DNA of 64,000 bases from Bifidobacterium avesanii (GCF_009299475.1 NZ_WBSN01000005.1:62001-126000); one strand, 5' to 3'. Shown: positions 8,235 through 17,324, counted from the first letter of the stretch. A program made the numbers and translations. Notes: generated from the sequence alone by a model not told the origin.

Positions 8235-9245
8235 ATGCGTTCCCCGTCCACCCCCGAGGAATCCCGAGGAAAGGCGCCCGCCATGCCGGAAACCCGCAAA
8301 AGCATCGCCATGCTGTCCGACCTGTCCGAACGGGTGCCGTACAACGTGCCGGAGCTGCCCATCTACGCACACCGCGACCCGCTGTCCTCCTACACCGACT
8401 ACCGCTGCCCCTGCCACTGGCACCGCGATCTGGAATTCATCCACGTGATCGCGGGCCGGATGGACTATTTCGTCAACGGCGTCGTCACGCCGCTTGCGGC
8501 CGGCGAGGGGCTTGTGGTCAATTCCAGCCGCCTGCACTACGGGTTCTCGCCCGAAGGCACGCCCCCGGACAAGCGCGAATGCCTGTTCTCCTGCGCACTG
8601 GTGAGCCCCGCGCTGTTCGAGGGCCTGACCACGGCCGCCGCCGAGCGATGCGAGCGGGCCTTCGATCAGGGCATGGACGATTTTCTCACGCTCTCCCCCG
8701 CCGTCGATTGGCAGCGCGACGCGATGGCGGCGATCGACCGGCTGGTCGGGCGTATGGACGACGCCGCGCGCAATCCCCTGCCCGCGGTCTCCGCTGCCCT
8801 CGACCTGTGCGACGGGGTGCTCGACCGGTTCCGGCCCGCCGACAAGACGGCCGCCGCCGAAGACCCCAACGCCCCCAACGCCCCCAACGCCGCCGGGGAC
8901 CGCCGCGACCGCATGGACGTGCTCGCCATGACAGGCCTCATCCAGCGCAGGTTCGCCGACCCGCTGACCCTCGCGGACATTGCCGCGGCCGGGCGCATGG
9001 GACGCACGCGCTGCTGCGCCCTGTTCCGCCGGTACGTGAACCTCACGCCGAACGAATACCTGACCGACCGCCGCGTCCGCGAGGCCAAACGGCTGCTGGA
9101 CGCCACGGCCGCGTCGGTGGCGGAGATCGCGCGGGCGTGCGGGTTCTCGTCGCCGAGCTACTTCATCAGCGTGTTCCGCCGGCGCACGGGCCTCACACCG
9201 GGCGAATTCCGCGAACGCGCCCTTCCCTCGCCCAGATCGGACTGA
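8235..9245 (+). CDS. AraC family transcriptional regulator (cupin sensor)
   Basis: A 336-residue protein. An N-terminal cupin-like sensor contains CHWHRDLEFIHV and AGEGLVVNSSRLHY. A linker with an NAPNAPNAA repeat leads to two C-terminal helix-turn-helix motifs around LTLADIAAAGRMGRT and VAEIARACGFSSPSYF. The same architecture and near-identical sensor signatures (CHWHRDLEFIHV) occur in the regulator at 33496, so the two are paralogues. It probably senses a sugar or related small molecule and controls the divergent 57-aa/SDR unit. GGAGGAAC precedes the ATG. Confidence 0.92.
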   Translation: MRSPSTPEESRGKAPAMPETRKSIAMLSDLSERVPYNVPELPIYAHRDPLSSYTDYRCPCHWHRDLEFIHVIAGRMDYFVNGVVTPLAAGEGLVVNSSRLHYGFSPEGTPPDKRECLFSCALVSPALFEGLTTAAAERCERAFDQGMDDFLTLSPAVDWQRDAMAAIDRLVGRMDDAARNPLPAVSAALDLCDGVLDRFRPADKTAAAEDPNAPNAPNAAGDRRDRMDVLAMTGLIQRRFADPLTLADIAAAGRMGRTRCCALFRRYVNLTPNEYLTDRRVREAKRLLDATAASVAEIARACGFSSPSYFISVFRRRTGLTPGEFRERALPSPRSD

Positions 9246-9298
9246 ATCCCGGTAGCCCCGACGAGGCCGCATGACGGCCGGGACCGCATACGGGAAAT

Positions 9299-9330
9299 CC
9301 CCGGCCACGCACGCACGCGCATGGCCGGGG
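9299..9330. terminator. Hairpin between converging araC-type and uraA genes
   Basis: CCCCGGCCA (9299-9307) pairs with TGGCCGGGG (9322-9330) around a 14-base loop. There is no T-run on either side, so it may be a weak bidirectional terminator or only a barrier between the converging genes. Confidence 0.5.
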
Positions 9331-9379
9331 ACCCTGCATTGACAACGCCGAAGCCGAAACCGGATCCACGGATCCGCGG

Positions 9380-10723
9380 CTACAGGATGTCCGGATCGTC
9401 CTTCTCGATGGTGCCGGTGGCCTTGCCGACGGCCTTGAGCCCGTGGTAGGCGACGAGCACCACCACGGTGCCGATGGCGATGCCGTTGAACTGCACGCCC
9501 TGCACGGCGAAGGTGAAGTCGGCGATGCCGATGATCATCACGATGGCCGCGACCATGATGTTGAGCGGCTTGTCGAAGTTGACCTTGTTCTCCACCCAGA
9601 TGCGCACGCCGATCATGCCGATCATGCCGTAGAGCAGGGTGGTCACGCCGCCGAGCACCCCGGAGGGGATGGTGTTGATGACCGCGCCGAACTTCGGGCA
9701 CAGGCTCAGGAGCAGCGCGAAGCCGGCCGCGCACCAGTAGGCGGCGGTGGAGTAGACCTTGGTGGCCGCCATCACGCCGATGTTCTCGCCGTAGGTGGTG
9801 GTGCCGGAGCCGCCGCCGAAGCCGGCGATCGCGGTGCCGAGGCCGTCGGCGAGCAGCGCGGTGCCCATCTGGGAGTCGTAGTCGCGGCCGGTCATCTGCG
9901 CCACGGACTTGACGTGGCCCACGTTCTCGGCCACGAGCACGAGCACCACGGGGATGAACATGGGCAGGATCGAGAAGTCGGTCTGCGGGGTGTGGAACTT
10001 CGGCAGGCCGATCCACGCCGCCTCGCCGATCGCGGAGAAGTCGACCTGGCCGCGGATGCACGCGTACACGTAGCCGACGAGCACGCCGAGCAGGATGTTG
10101 AGTCGGCCGATCAGGCCCTTGAACAGCACGGCGATGAGCAGCACGGCGAGCAGGGTCACCAGCGCGGTGTCCATGCCCTTCTGCCAGTTGGTCCACACGC
10201 TGGGCGCGAGGTTGAAGCCGATGATCGCCACGATGGCGCCGTTGACGACCGGCGGCATGATGATGTCGATCCACTTGGCGCCGGCGTAGTGCACGGCCAC
10301 GCCCACGAGCGCGAGCAGCAGGCCGGTGACCATGATGCCGAAGCTCGCGACCGCGAGGCCCTTGCCCGCGGTGGCCACGGCGGTGATCGGCGCGATGAAG
10401 CCGAACGACGAACCGAGGTAGCTGGGTAGCTTGTTTTTGTTGATGAGCAGGAACAGGGCGGTCGACATGGCCGTGAAGAACAGGGTGGTCGACGGGTCGA
10501 AGCCGGTGAGGATCGGGACCAGGAAGGTCGCGCCGAACATGGCGATCACGTGCTGCGCGCCGATGCCGGCCGTGCGACCCCACGTCAGGCGCTCGTCGGG
10601 CTCGACGACCTCGCCGGGCGCCAGGGTCTTGCCGTCGCCGTGCAGGCCCCAGGAAAACAGATTGGACAACTTCGTCTCCTTCACTCCCGCGCGGATCCGC
10701 GTACGCTTCGCCATTCCGCGCAT
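9380..10723 (-). CDS. uraA: Uracil permease (NCS2 family)
   Basis: A 447-residue, about 14-segment NCS2 nucleobase:proton symporter. GFGGGSGTTTYGENIGVMA is the diagnostic NCS2 signature carrying the conserved Glu. The ~45-residue N-terminal cytosolic stretch with LSNLFSWGLHGDGK is usual for actinobacterial UraA. Uracil is the best substrate guess; xanthine carriers have a different signature. The start at 10723 or at the in-frame ATG at 10714 cannot be decided, as neither has a clear ribosome site. It is monocistronic. Confidence 0.88.
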   Translation of the reverse strand: MRGMAKRTRIRAGVKETKLSNLFSWGLHGDGKTLAPGEVVEPDERLTWGRTAGIGAQHVIAMFGATFLVPILTGFDPSTTLFFTAMSTALFLLINKNKLPSYLGSSFGFIAPITAVATAGKGLAVASFGIMVTGLLLALVGVAVHYAGAKWIDIIMPPVVNGAIVAIIGFNLAPSVWTNWQKGMDTALVTLLAVLLIAVLFKGLIGRLNILLGVLVGYVYACIRGQVDFSAIGEAAWIGLPKFHTPQTDFSILPMFIPVVLVLVAENVGHVKSVAQMTGRDYDSQMGTALLADGLGTAIAGFGGGSGTTTYGENIGVMAATKVYSTAAYWCAAGFALLLSLCPKFGAVINTIPSGVLGGVTTLLYGMIGMIGVRIWVENKVNFDKPLNIMVAAIVMIIGIADFTFAVQGVQFNGIAIGTVVVLVAYHGLKAVGKATGTIEKDDPDIL

Positions 10724-10844
10724 TCGGAGACATTCTACCCGGCCGGGTTCACAGCGAGATCACACGTTTGCGATTTCCGCCCTTTCACGCGCGCCTGAAA
10801 GCGATTTCAGCACTTCTCAGAGGACGAAAACGGCAAATCTGCGA

Positions 10845-11663
10845 TTACAGGTCGAGGTGCGGGTCGACGGCGTGCACCACGTCCACCAGATCGCCGTTGG
10901 ACATCACCGGGCGCTGGAACTCGCGCCACGGCTCCACCTTGACCTCCCAGCGGCCGGTCTCCTCCACGTACACGGGCCGCGCGGTCTGCTCCCAGCGCAC
11001 GCGCTTGGACGTGCGCCCGGTGTTGGGGTCGCGGCGGGAGTAGTGCAGGCACGTGCAGTTGGTGATCCGCCATTCCGGGGCGTCGGCGCGGCGCAGGAAC
11101 TCCTCGTCGGACAGGTCCTCGAGGGTGAGCATGAGCGCGAGCATGAAGTCGCCGTGCGTCACGGCCACCACGGATTCGGCGTCCGACTTGCGGTTCAGGG
11201 AGGTGAGCATGTTGTGCACGCGGTTCTCCGACACGTCCGCGATCGACTCGCCCGCCGGCGGGCGCCAGTACAGCGGGTCGGTGGCCTTGAACATCCAGTT
11301 GCGGCTGTAGTTGTTCTTGAACTCGTCCTTGGTGATGGTGTTGATCTCGCCCCACGAGCGCTCGCGCAGGGCGCGCGTCTCCTCCCACCGGGCCTTGGGC
11401 AGGGCCATGGTGGCGGCGGTCTCGCGCGTGCGCACGTACGGCGAGACGAGGTAGCGGTCGAACAGCTGCTGCTGCGCCACAAGCCAGCGGCCGATGCAGT
11501 CGGCCTGCTTGCGCCCGGTGGCGGTGAGCCTCCAGGAGCGGTCCGGCACGGTGACGTTGTCCTGCGTGTACAGGGAGTTGTCGCCCTGCTCGCCGGCCTG
11601 GACGATCACGTTCGCTTCCGATTCGCCGTGCCTGATCACATACAGGTCAAGGGGCATGCCCAT
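10845..11663 (-). CDS. Histidine phosphatase (phosphoglycerate mutase-like)
   Basis: A 272-residue histidine phosphatase. YVIRHGESEAN near the N-terminus carries the phospho-accepting His, and VVAVTHGDFML supplies the second catalytic His. It is longer than the usual ~200 residues because of inserts and a C-terminal extension ending at AVDPHLDL. The start at 11663 is supported by GGAGG nine bases upstream; the frame extends 23 codons further without one. The family acts on phosphosugars or phosphoproteins and the substrate is unknown. Confidence 0.85.
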   Translation of the reverse strand: MGMPLDLYVIRHGESEANVIVQAGEQGDNSLYTQDNVTVPDRSWRLTATGRKQADCIGRWLVAQQQLFDRYLVSPYVRTRETAATMALPKARWEETRALRERSWGEINTITKDEFKNNYSRNWMFKATDPLYWRPPAGESIADVSENRVHNMLTSLNRKSDAESVVAVTHGDFMLALMLTLEDLSDEEFLRRADAPEWRITNCTCLHYSRRDPNTGRTSKRVRWEQTARPVYVEETGRWEVKVEPWREFQRPVMSNGDLVDVVHAVDPHLDL

Positions 11664-11934
11664 GTGGATGGTCCTCCGTTCGTCATTGTTCAGATGTTCG
11701 TCGCCTGTTCGTTGCCGTGGCCGTTCCGCCAATCGTCATTGCGTCGCCATCGCACAACATCGCTACCAGACAACGTAGTCCATGGCGCCGCCCGCCCGCG
11801 CCCGTCGCGACGAGAATTCACCGAGGGGACGCACGGCCGTCACCGCGCGGCCACCGCAGGCGCACGTCGCCCCGGCCGTCCGGCCAGCCGGTTCGCCCGC
11901 CCGGCAGCGGCTCCGCGGCTCACTCCGCCGCCGG

Positions 11935-12681
11935 TCACTCCGGCCACATGCCGGTCTTGGCGAACCGGTCGCGGTACTCCTTGGGCGTCATGCCCTCCGC
12001 CTTGCCGAACACCTTGGTGAAGTGGCTCTGCGAACGGTACGCGAGAATCTGCGCGATCTCGGCGAGCGAGTACTTGGAGTACTTGAGCATGTTGCACGCC
12101 GCCTCCATGCGCCGGTCGGTGATGTACTGCGAGATGGATGATCCGGTCTCCTTCTTGAACAGCTCGGACAGGTACGTGGGGTTGAGGCCCACGTGCGCGG
12201 CGAGCATGGCCACGGTGATCTTCTCGTGCAGGTGGTAGTGGATGTAGTCGAGGCACTCCACCACGGGACGCGACTGCACGTCCTGCTTGGCGAGGTCGGC
12301 CATGGCCCACGTGAAGAACGTCATCATGTCGGTGTGCAGGCGGCGCACCTCGTCCACGCTCTGGCAGTGGTCCATGTCCTGGATGTACAGGTCGGAGGCG
12401 TTGTAGGCGTCCTCCTCGTCCATGCCGCCCTCGATGGCGAAGCGCGTGACGAGCGTGATCGACGTGACGAACAGGTACTTGGCGTTGCGCACCGGGTCGT
12501 CGGACACGTGCCCGTACAGGCCGGAGTCCCACATGCGCACGCTTTCGCGGATCGCCTCGGGGTCGCCGGCCTTCATGAGGTCGTACTGGCGCATCTCCTG
12601 CACGTAGGTGTGGTGCCGCACGCGGTCCTCGCGCTGGATGAACTCCAGATACCGCAGCTTGGAATCGTCCACGACCGCCAT
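11935..12681 (-). CDS. AraC family transcriptional regulator
   Basis: A 248-residue regulator of a different kind from the cupin-containing AraC proteins. An alpha-helical N-terminal domain of ~145 residues has no recognisable sensor. The C-terminal AraC DNA-binding pair is at HEKITVAMLAAHVGLNPTYL and SLAEIAQILAYRSQSHFTKV. This helical sensor plus AraC layout resembles response-regulator-like YesN-type outputs without a receiver. GGGAGG precedes the ATG. It faces the 41-aa gene at 12833 across an AT-rich 151-base gap, so that gene is the likely target. Confidence 0.85.
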   Translation of the reverse strand: MAVVDDSKLRYLEFIQREDRVRHHTYVQEMRQYDLMKAGDPEAIRESVRMWDSGLYGHVSDDPVRNAKYLFVTSITLVTRFAIEGGMDEEDAYNASDLYIQDMDHCQSVDEVRRLHTDMMTFFTWAMADLAKQDVQSRPVVECLDYIHYHLHEKITVAMLAAHVGLNPTYLSELFKKETGSSISQYITDRRMEAACNMLKYSKYSLAEIAQILAYRSQSHFTKVFGKAEGMTPKEYRDRFAKTGMWPE

Positions 12682-12832
12682 GCGTCAACCTCCCGTACAC
12701 ATGTTTGTTACATTATTCATTGACCACCCAATGATTATACAAAAGATGAGAGCAAATCGGTATCCCATTCGCGCGGCGCGTTTTCTATCATGACAACTGT
12801 CAACGAAAACAAATGAGGAAAGGACAGAGATC

Positions 12833-12958
12833 ATGTCTGATGATGAAATGATGGACGCCATTCTTCGCTCTCGCGTCTCGATGACCGACCCGAGCGTCGC
12901 CACCTACGTTATGGCGCGTGGCATCTCCAAGGCCATCAAGCGCATGCTGCGCAAGTAA
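12833..12958 (+). CDS. Small Met-rich protein, 41 aa
   Basis: The frame starts with MSDDEMMDAILRSRVSM and ends in the basic helix ISKAIKRMLRK. It has six Met in 41 residues, an acidic N-terminus and a cationic C-terminus. GAGGAAAGGACAG lies upstream and a strong hairpin terminator downstream (13047), so it looks like a dedicated small transcription unit. There is no leader cleavage motif, Cys or membrane segment, which argues against a lantibiotic or toxin peptide. It faces an AraC regulator. Function unknown. Confidence 0.65.
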   Translation: MSDDEMMDAILRSRVSMTDPSVATYVMARGISKAIKRMLRK

Positions 12959-13046
12959 TACGGCGAACAACCTATTAAGACTTCTCCCGCGATCGGGCGG
13001 TCGGCATACCGGCCCGTTCGCACCCATTGATTGAATTGTGTTTCCC

Positions 13047-13079
13047 GCGGCCCGCACCGATTTCCCCGGTGCAGGCCGC
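13047..13079 (+). terminator. Terminator after the 41-aa gene
   Basis: GCGGCCCGCACCG pairs with CGGTGCAGGCCGC across a seven-base loop, and TTTG follows on the plus strand. It could also serve the converging L,D-transpeptidase gene. Confidence 0.7.
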
Positions 13080-13207
13080 TTTGCATGTTCGGCTCGTGAC
13101 GATCACGGCGGTCGCCGCGGTACGGGCAAGGCGGGGATGCCCGGACACGGGCGGCCCAGCTCCCGCCCCGTTCTCGGTCTGTTCCGACGACGTCGGACGA
13201 CGCCGGC

Positions 13208-13879
13208 CTATTCGATGGTGACCGGCGTGCCCTTGGGCAGCTGTTCGTGGACCCACTTCGCGTCCGCCACCGTGAGGCGCACGCAGCCGTGCGATGCGGG
13301 CTCCCCCAGCTTGACCGCCTCGGAGACGATGTAGTCGCCGGCCTCCTCGTTGGTCGGCACCGAATGGAACAGGTACACGCCGGTGATGCGCGTCCAGTAG
13401 TCGCCGCCCATGTGGTCGCGCGGGGTGTAGAAGTGGTCGCCGCCCTGGCCGTTCGTCCTGAACGTGCCGTGCGGCGTGGTGTCGTTGATGCCGGTGCTCG
13501 CCACCATCTCGTAGATGACCTTGCCCGCGGACTTCACGTACACCATCTGGTCTTTGAGGCTCACGTCGACGGAGATGTCCGGGTACCGGCTCAGGTCCGG
13601 CTGCTCGCCGGTCGCGTCCCGCCAGTTCGCGCGCACGCGCTCCACCAGCGCCTGACGGTTCGCGAGCGTCTCGTTCACCGCCGGCGTGGCGCGGCGCTCC
13701 ATCGACGGCGTCACGTCGATCGTTTGCGATTCGGCGCCTTGAGCGACTTGGGCGGCGTCGGCGTCGCGGGCCGAAAGCCACGAGGTGAGCGACAGGCACA
13801 CCACGATCACCACCACCGCGCCGACCATCACCGCCAGCAGCGTGCGGTACGTTTCCAGAAACTTCCGGACATCCTTCAT
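13208..13879 (-). CDS. L,D-transpeptidase (YkuD domain), membrane anchored
   Basis: A 223-residue cell-wall cross-linking enzyme. A single membrane segment spans residues 12-34. After a ~70-residue linker, the YkuD domain begins near VDVSLKDQMVYV. The catalytic motif SHGCVRLT places the nucleophile Cys at 199, with a conserved upstream His at 172. These enzymes form 3-3 peptidoglycan links or attach proteins. The start at 13879 has GGGAGAG upstream, and the longer frame to 13942 has none. Confidence 0.9.
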   Translation of the reverse strand: MKDVRKFLETYRTLLAVMVGAVVVIVVCLSLTSWLSARDADAAQVAQGAESQTIDVTPSMERRATPAVNETLANRQALVERVRANWRDATGEQPDLSRYPDISVDVSLKDQMVYVKSAGKVIYEMVASTGINDTTPHGTFRTNGQGGDHFYTPRDHMGGDYWTRITGVYLFHSVPTNEEAGDYIVSEAVKLGEPASHGCVRLTVADAKWVHEQLPKGTPVTIE

Positions 13880-14246
13880 CGTGTGCGCTCTCCCATTGCC
13901 CCGTCTCGAATACGTCCCCATGGTAGCGCGGCGCCCGTCCATCGCGGCCAGCCGTTACGCCCTGCGCGTCACCGCTGCGTCGGGCTGCGCTCCCGTTCCG
14001 CTCCCGTCCCGCGGCGATGGCACTCGACGCCCCGCCGCCCGCCGTCTTCCGCCGCATCGAACCGAACGCACGGTCATTCCGCCACCGGCTCCCCCACAGC
14101 CGCGTTCCCTGACCACCGTTCGGAAACTTCCCCTCCGCCGCTGTCCCAAGTCGGTATGCTCGCATGCGGTTCCGCGGCGCGCGGCGGTCCGGAACCGGGA
14201 ACGTCCCCCGAACCCGCCGCGACCGAACCGCAATCGAGGCGCGCCC
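13880..14246. other. Intergenic region, nothing recognised
   Basis: This divergent upstream region lies between the L,D-transpeptidase and the TauE-type exporter. It is GC-rich. I see no repeat, riboswitch or clear promoter in it. Confidence 0.5.
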
Positions 14247-15092
14247 ATGACCATCGCCGGCATTTCCATCGTCACCCTGCTGCTGGTCCTGCTGGCCGGT
14301 ATCGGAGCCGGATTCGTGGGCTACGCGGTGGGCGCCTCCTCACTGGTCTCCTACCCCGCGCTGCTCGCGCTGGGCATTCCGCCGGTGCTGGCGAACACCA
14401 CGAACACCGTGGGCGTGGTGGGCACCGGCGTGGGCGGCTGCATCTCCGCGCGCAGGGAGCTCACCGGGCACCGCACGCGCGTGATCCTCTACGCCACGAT
14501 CGGCGTGCTCGGCGGCATCGTCGGCGGACTGCTGCTGCTCGAACTGCCCGCCGCCGTGTTCGAATACCTCGTGCCGCCGCTCATCCTGTTCAGCGCGCTC
14601 ATCATCGCGCTGAACCCGCGCGAGCGCGCCCACGCCCGCGACGCGGTGGGCAAGGCGCTCGGCCCGGATTCCGCGCAGGCGCGCGACGCCGCGGCCGTCG
14701 CGGCCTCCCGCCCGAAGGACGACGTGCGCCGCGACCCGTGGTGGATGTGGCTCGGCGTGAGCTTCGTGGGCATCTACAGCGGCTACTTCGGCGCGGGCGC
14801 CGGCACGCTCGCGCTGGCGATGCTCGACGTGGGCAAAATCGGCCCGTTCCACGAGATCAACGCGCTGAAGACCGTGGTCGGCTTCGGCGCGAACATCACC
14901 GCCTCGATCATGTTCATCGTGCGCGGATCGGTCAACTGGCCGTTCGCCGTCGCCCTGTGCGCGGGCTGCTTCATCGGCAGCTACATCGCGCCGCCCATCA
15001 CCCGCCGCATCCCGGCGCGCATCATGCGCGCGGCCGCGGTGCTCGCCGGCGTGATTCTGGCCGTCAAGCTCGGCTGGAGCACGTACTTCTAA
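14247..15092 (+). CDS. Sulfite exporter TauE/SafE family protein
   Basis: A 281-residue membrane protein with two TauE/SafE half-repeats. The first carries GFVGYAVGASSLVSYPALLA and NTTNTVGVV, and the second carries GIYSGYFGAGAGTLALAML and NALKTVVGFGANITA. About eight membrane segments are split by a soluble Ala/Asp-rich loop near residue 145. The family exports sulfite, sulfoacetate or other small organic anions. I choose the ATG at 14247 because the first membrane segment starts there; upstream codons in the same frame are Arg/Pro-rich shadow. Confidence 0.85.
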   Translation: MTIAGISIVTLLLVLLAGIGAGFVGYAVGASSLVSYPALLALGIPPVLANTTNTVGVVGTGVGGCISARRELTGHRTRVILYATIGVLGGIVGGLLLLELPAAVFEYLVPPLILFSALIIALNPRERAHARDAVGKALGPDSAQARDAAAVAASRPKDDVRRDPWWMWLGVSFVGIYSGYFGAGAGTLALAMLDVGKIGPFHEINALKTVVGFGANITASIMFIVRGSVNWPFAVALCAGCFIGSYIAPPITRRIPARIMRAAAVLAGVILAVKLGWSTYF

Positions 15093-15181
15093 GTCTGCCG
15101 ATGTAGCTACCCGCCATAATACGGTTTCTACGTCGTTGCGGAGGCACAACGGCGCTCATACGCCGTCGGCCGACGTTGGAT

Positions 15182-15295
15182 TTCCGATTTGTGCGGTCGA
15201 TTTTTCGGATTGGCCGGATAGCCTCTACGCCATCCCGCCGATTTTCCGGGGATGATATCCGAGGTATTCCTGCGATTCGACCGCACAAATCGGAA
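15182..15295. repeat. Inverted-repeat element, copy 1 of 3
   Basis: The ends TTCCGATTTGTGCGGTCGA (15182-15200) and its exact complement (15277-15295) enclose a 76-base core containing TAGCC, CCCGCCG and GATATCC. Copies 2 (19688) and 3 (51090) share these ends, the spacing and the core words. There is no coding capacity. Confidence 0.8.
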
Positions 15296-15400
15296 GTACG
15301 TCCCTCCGCATCCCCGCTGACGCGCACTTAAGCGGGATACACGGGATATGGGGGCGCGCATGGGCGTCCCGACCCCAAACGCACGCCAAAAAGGTCCGCC

Positions 15401-15817
15401 TCAGACCAGCACGCCGTCGCAGTGGTCGACCTCGTGCTGGATGATCTGCGCGGTGAAGCCGTCGAATTTCGCGGTGTGCTCGCGCATGCGCCGGTCCTGG
15501 TACGTGACGGTGATGCGCTGGTAGCGCGTGACCTCGCGCATGCCAGTGAGCGAGAGGCACCCCTCCTCGATGCGGTACGGCTCGGCCTGCGCGATGATGC
15601 GCGGATTGAACATGGTCATGGTCCGTCCGGTCTCCTCGTCGGCGAAGACGATGATGCGCTTGGACACGCCGATCATGTTCGCGGCCATGCCCACGCATCG
15701 GTCGGCGTGCGCGGCAAGCGTGTCCGCGAGGTCGGCAGCGACGGGCAGGTCGGCTTCGGACGCGGGCGACGACGGCACGCGCAGGAACGCCGGCGAGGTC
15801 ATGATGGGTCGTTGCAT
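15401..15817 (-). CDS. def: Peptide deformylase-like protein
   Basis: A 138-residue PDF that would remove the N-formyl group from nascent proteins. Motif 2 is EGCLS (metal-binding Cys) and motif 3 is QHEVDH (two His and catalytic Glu). Motif 1 reads GMAANMIG where the usual form is GLAAPQVG, so the conserved Gln is replaced by Met. I recall such a short PDF subclass from Firmicutes. Activity is likely but not certain. AAAGGACC precedes the ATG at 15817; the longer frame to 15946 has no ribosome site. Confidence 0.8.
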   Translation of the reverse strand: MQRPIMTSPAFLRVPSSPASEADLPVAADLADTLAAHADRCVGMAANMIGVSKRIIVFADEETGRTMTMFNPRIIAQAEPYRIEEGCLSLTGMREVTRYQRITVTYQDRRMREHTAKFDGFTAQIIQHEVDHCDGVLV

Positions 15818-15978
15818 GGGAGGTCCTTTCTTTCGGTCTGACAATGGCGGACGATGATGGCGGAATCGACTGGGTTGACGCCATTCCACCATATTCGCGA
15901 AACAACGCGCGACGGCGGAGGGCACGCGGCCCATGGCCGGTCCCATGTCATCCGGTTCCTCCGGCCGGGCCGTCCCGC

Positions 15979-16464
15979 TCAGTCCAGCGCCTTGGCGAGC
16001 CAGCCGTGCGAACCGCCGTCGTACATGTCCGCGGTGGGCGCATAGCCGAGCCGTTCATAGTACGGGAACATGTCCCGCGCGGCGTGCACCGCGGCGACGC
16101 GGCCGCCAACCCGGCGAATCCGCGACTCGGCGTCGGCGAGCAGGCGCGTGCCGATGCCATGCCCCTGAAGGGTCGGCTCCACGGCAAGCCGTGCGATCAC
16201 GTAGCGCCCGGACCGGTCACCGCGCACGGAATCAGAACCGGAATCGGAGCCGGTTCCGGAATCGGCGTAGAACCGGCATGTGGCGGCCGGCCGGGAGCCG
16301 TCGGAGAGCCGCAGGAACGCCAGCAGATGCACGGCTCCGGAGCCCGGCCCATCCCACCGGTCAAACTCCGGCCGCACATCTGCGAGCGCGGTGAACGCCG
16401 CGAGGCGGATCGCGCGCGCATCCTCCGGTGCATGGTCGTACGCGCGGATTTCCAGCGGTTCCAC
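15979..16464 (-). CDS. GNAT family N-acetyltransferase
   Basis: A 161-residue acetyltransferase. LAVEPTLQGHGIGTRLLADA is the acetyl-CoA-binding motif A, followed by MFPYYERLGYAPTADMY typical of the GNAT C-terminus. A Gly/Ser/Asp-rich loop (DSGTGSDSGSDS) sits mid-protein. The best start is a GTG at 16464, five bases after the stop of the upstream zinc-ribbon gene and with GGAG before it. The longer frame into that gene is shadow. The substrate is unknown. Confidence 0.82.
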   Translation of the reverse strand: MEPLEIRAYDHAPEDARAIRLAAFTALADVRPEFDRWDGPGSGAVHLLAFLRLSDGSRPAATCRFYADSGTGSDSGSDSVRGDRSGRYVIARLAVEPTLQGHGIGTRLLADAESRIRRVGGRVAAVHAARDMFPYYERLGYAPTADMYDGGSHGWLAKALD

Positions 16465-16469
16465 GCCGG

Positions 16470-16691
16470 TCAGGCTCCGATGAGGAAGTCGAGCACGTTC
16501 ATGCCCGTGCTGGTCTCGGCGCGGTACAGTTCGGTGAAACCGCAGTTGCGGCAGCTGATGGTGATGAACCGCTTGTTCTGGATGTCGAAGACCTTGGCGA
16601 AGCCGCCGCCGGTCGCCTGGAACTGGTCGCTGTCGAACGAGGTGCACCCGCACTTGGGGCACACGTACTGCTGCTGGCTGGGCTGGCTCAT
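16470..16691 (-). CDS. Small zinc-ribbon protein, 73 aa
   Basis: Two Cys pairs, YVCPKCGC and SCRNCGF, about 30 residues apart form a rubredoxin-like zinc ribbon. The remainder, TELYRAETSTGMNVLDFLIGA, matches a widespread uncharacterised family of zinc-ribbon nucleic-acid-binding proteins. AAGGAG lies before the ATG. It is the first gene of a two-gene unit with the GNAT enzyme, five bases apart. Confidence 0.82.
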   Translation of the reverse strand: MSQPSQQQYVCPKCGCTSFDSDQFQATGGGFAKVFDIQNKRFITISCRNCGFTELYRAETSTGMNVLDFLIGA

Positions 16692-16982
16692 GGCATTCTC
16701 CTTGGCTTCGGATTTCCGCCATCCGGCGTCCATGCCGGAACGACTGTCTTCATTGTGGCACACCGATGGCGCATGGCGACGCGGCGACACCGGAATCCCG
16801 TTCATCCGCACGATGCCGCACGATGGCACGATGAGGAGCCAAAGCATGCCATACGGCCACGGCCCGGCGACGCGGCGATCGTCCGACCGACCGCGACATG
16901 GCCCGCCCGGACCTGCCGGACGCGGCGGATGGACGGCATCCGGCCTCCACGTCCGCCGTGCACCGACACGAAATAGCATGAA

Positions 16983-17324
16983 TCAGCCCAGTCGGTCGAG
17001 CCAGCCCGCTTGGTTCGCCCGCGCCGACGCCGCCTGGGTCATCTGGCTGATCGTCGCGCCGAACCGCTCCTCGAGCCGCCCGTACGCCTGATTGAGGATC
17101 AGGTTGCCCGGCACGGTGCCGATGAGGAACGCGAGCACGGCGGCGATCACCGCGTGCAGCACGGTTTTGACGATGCGGATGACCACCTTGAACGCCACGT
17201 AGGCCAGCACCGCGCCGACCACCAGCGTGATCGCGGATTTCGCCGCACCCGGCAGCGTGCCGTACCACACGACGATCTGGTCGAAACCCGATAGTTGGTC
17301 CTTGATCTGGCTCAGCTGGTCCAT
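16983..17324 (-). CDS. Hypothetical membrane protein, 113 aa
   Basis: The N-terminal ~25 residues are amphipathic (MDQLSQIKDQLSGFDQIVVW). Two closely spaced membrane segments follow (ITLVVGAVLAYVAFKVVI and VLHAVIAAVLAFLIGTVP), then a soluble 40-residue tail. AGGAG precedes the ATG at 17324. I do not recognise a family. The neighbours, a zinc ribbon and PepP, give no functional clue. Confidence 0.7.
   Translation of the reverse strand: MDQLSQIKDQLSGFDQIVVWYGTLPGAAKSAITLVVGAVLAYVAFKVVIRIVKTVLHAVIAAVLAFLIGTVPGNLILNQAYGRLEERFGATISQMTQAASARANQAGWLDRLG

Noticed and set aside
10724-10844. The short region upstream of uraA was examined for a pyrimidine attenuator.
   Set aside because: No leader frame, PyrR-type hairpin or T-run terminator could be found.
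12833-12958. The 41-aa gene considered as a bacteriocin precursor.
   Set aside because: There is no double-Gly leader, Cys/Ser/Thr-rich core, immunity gene or exporter nearby.
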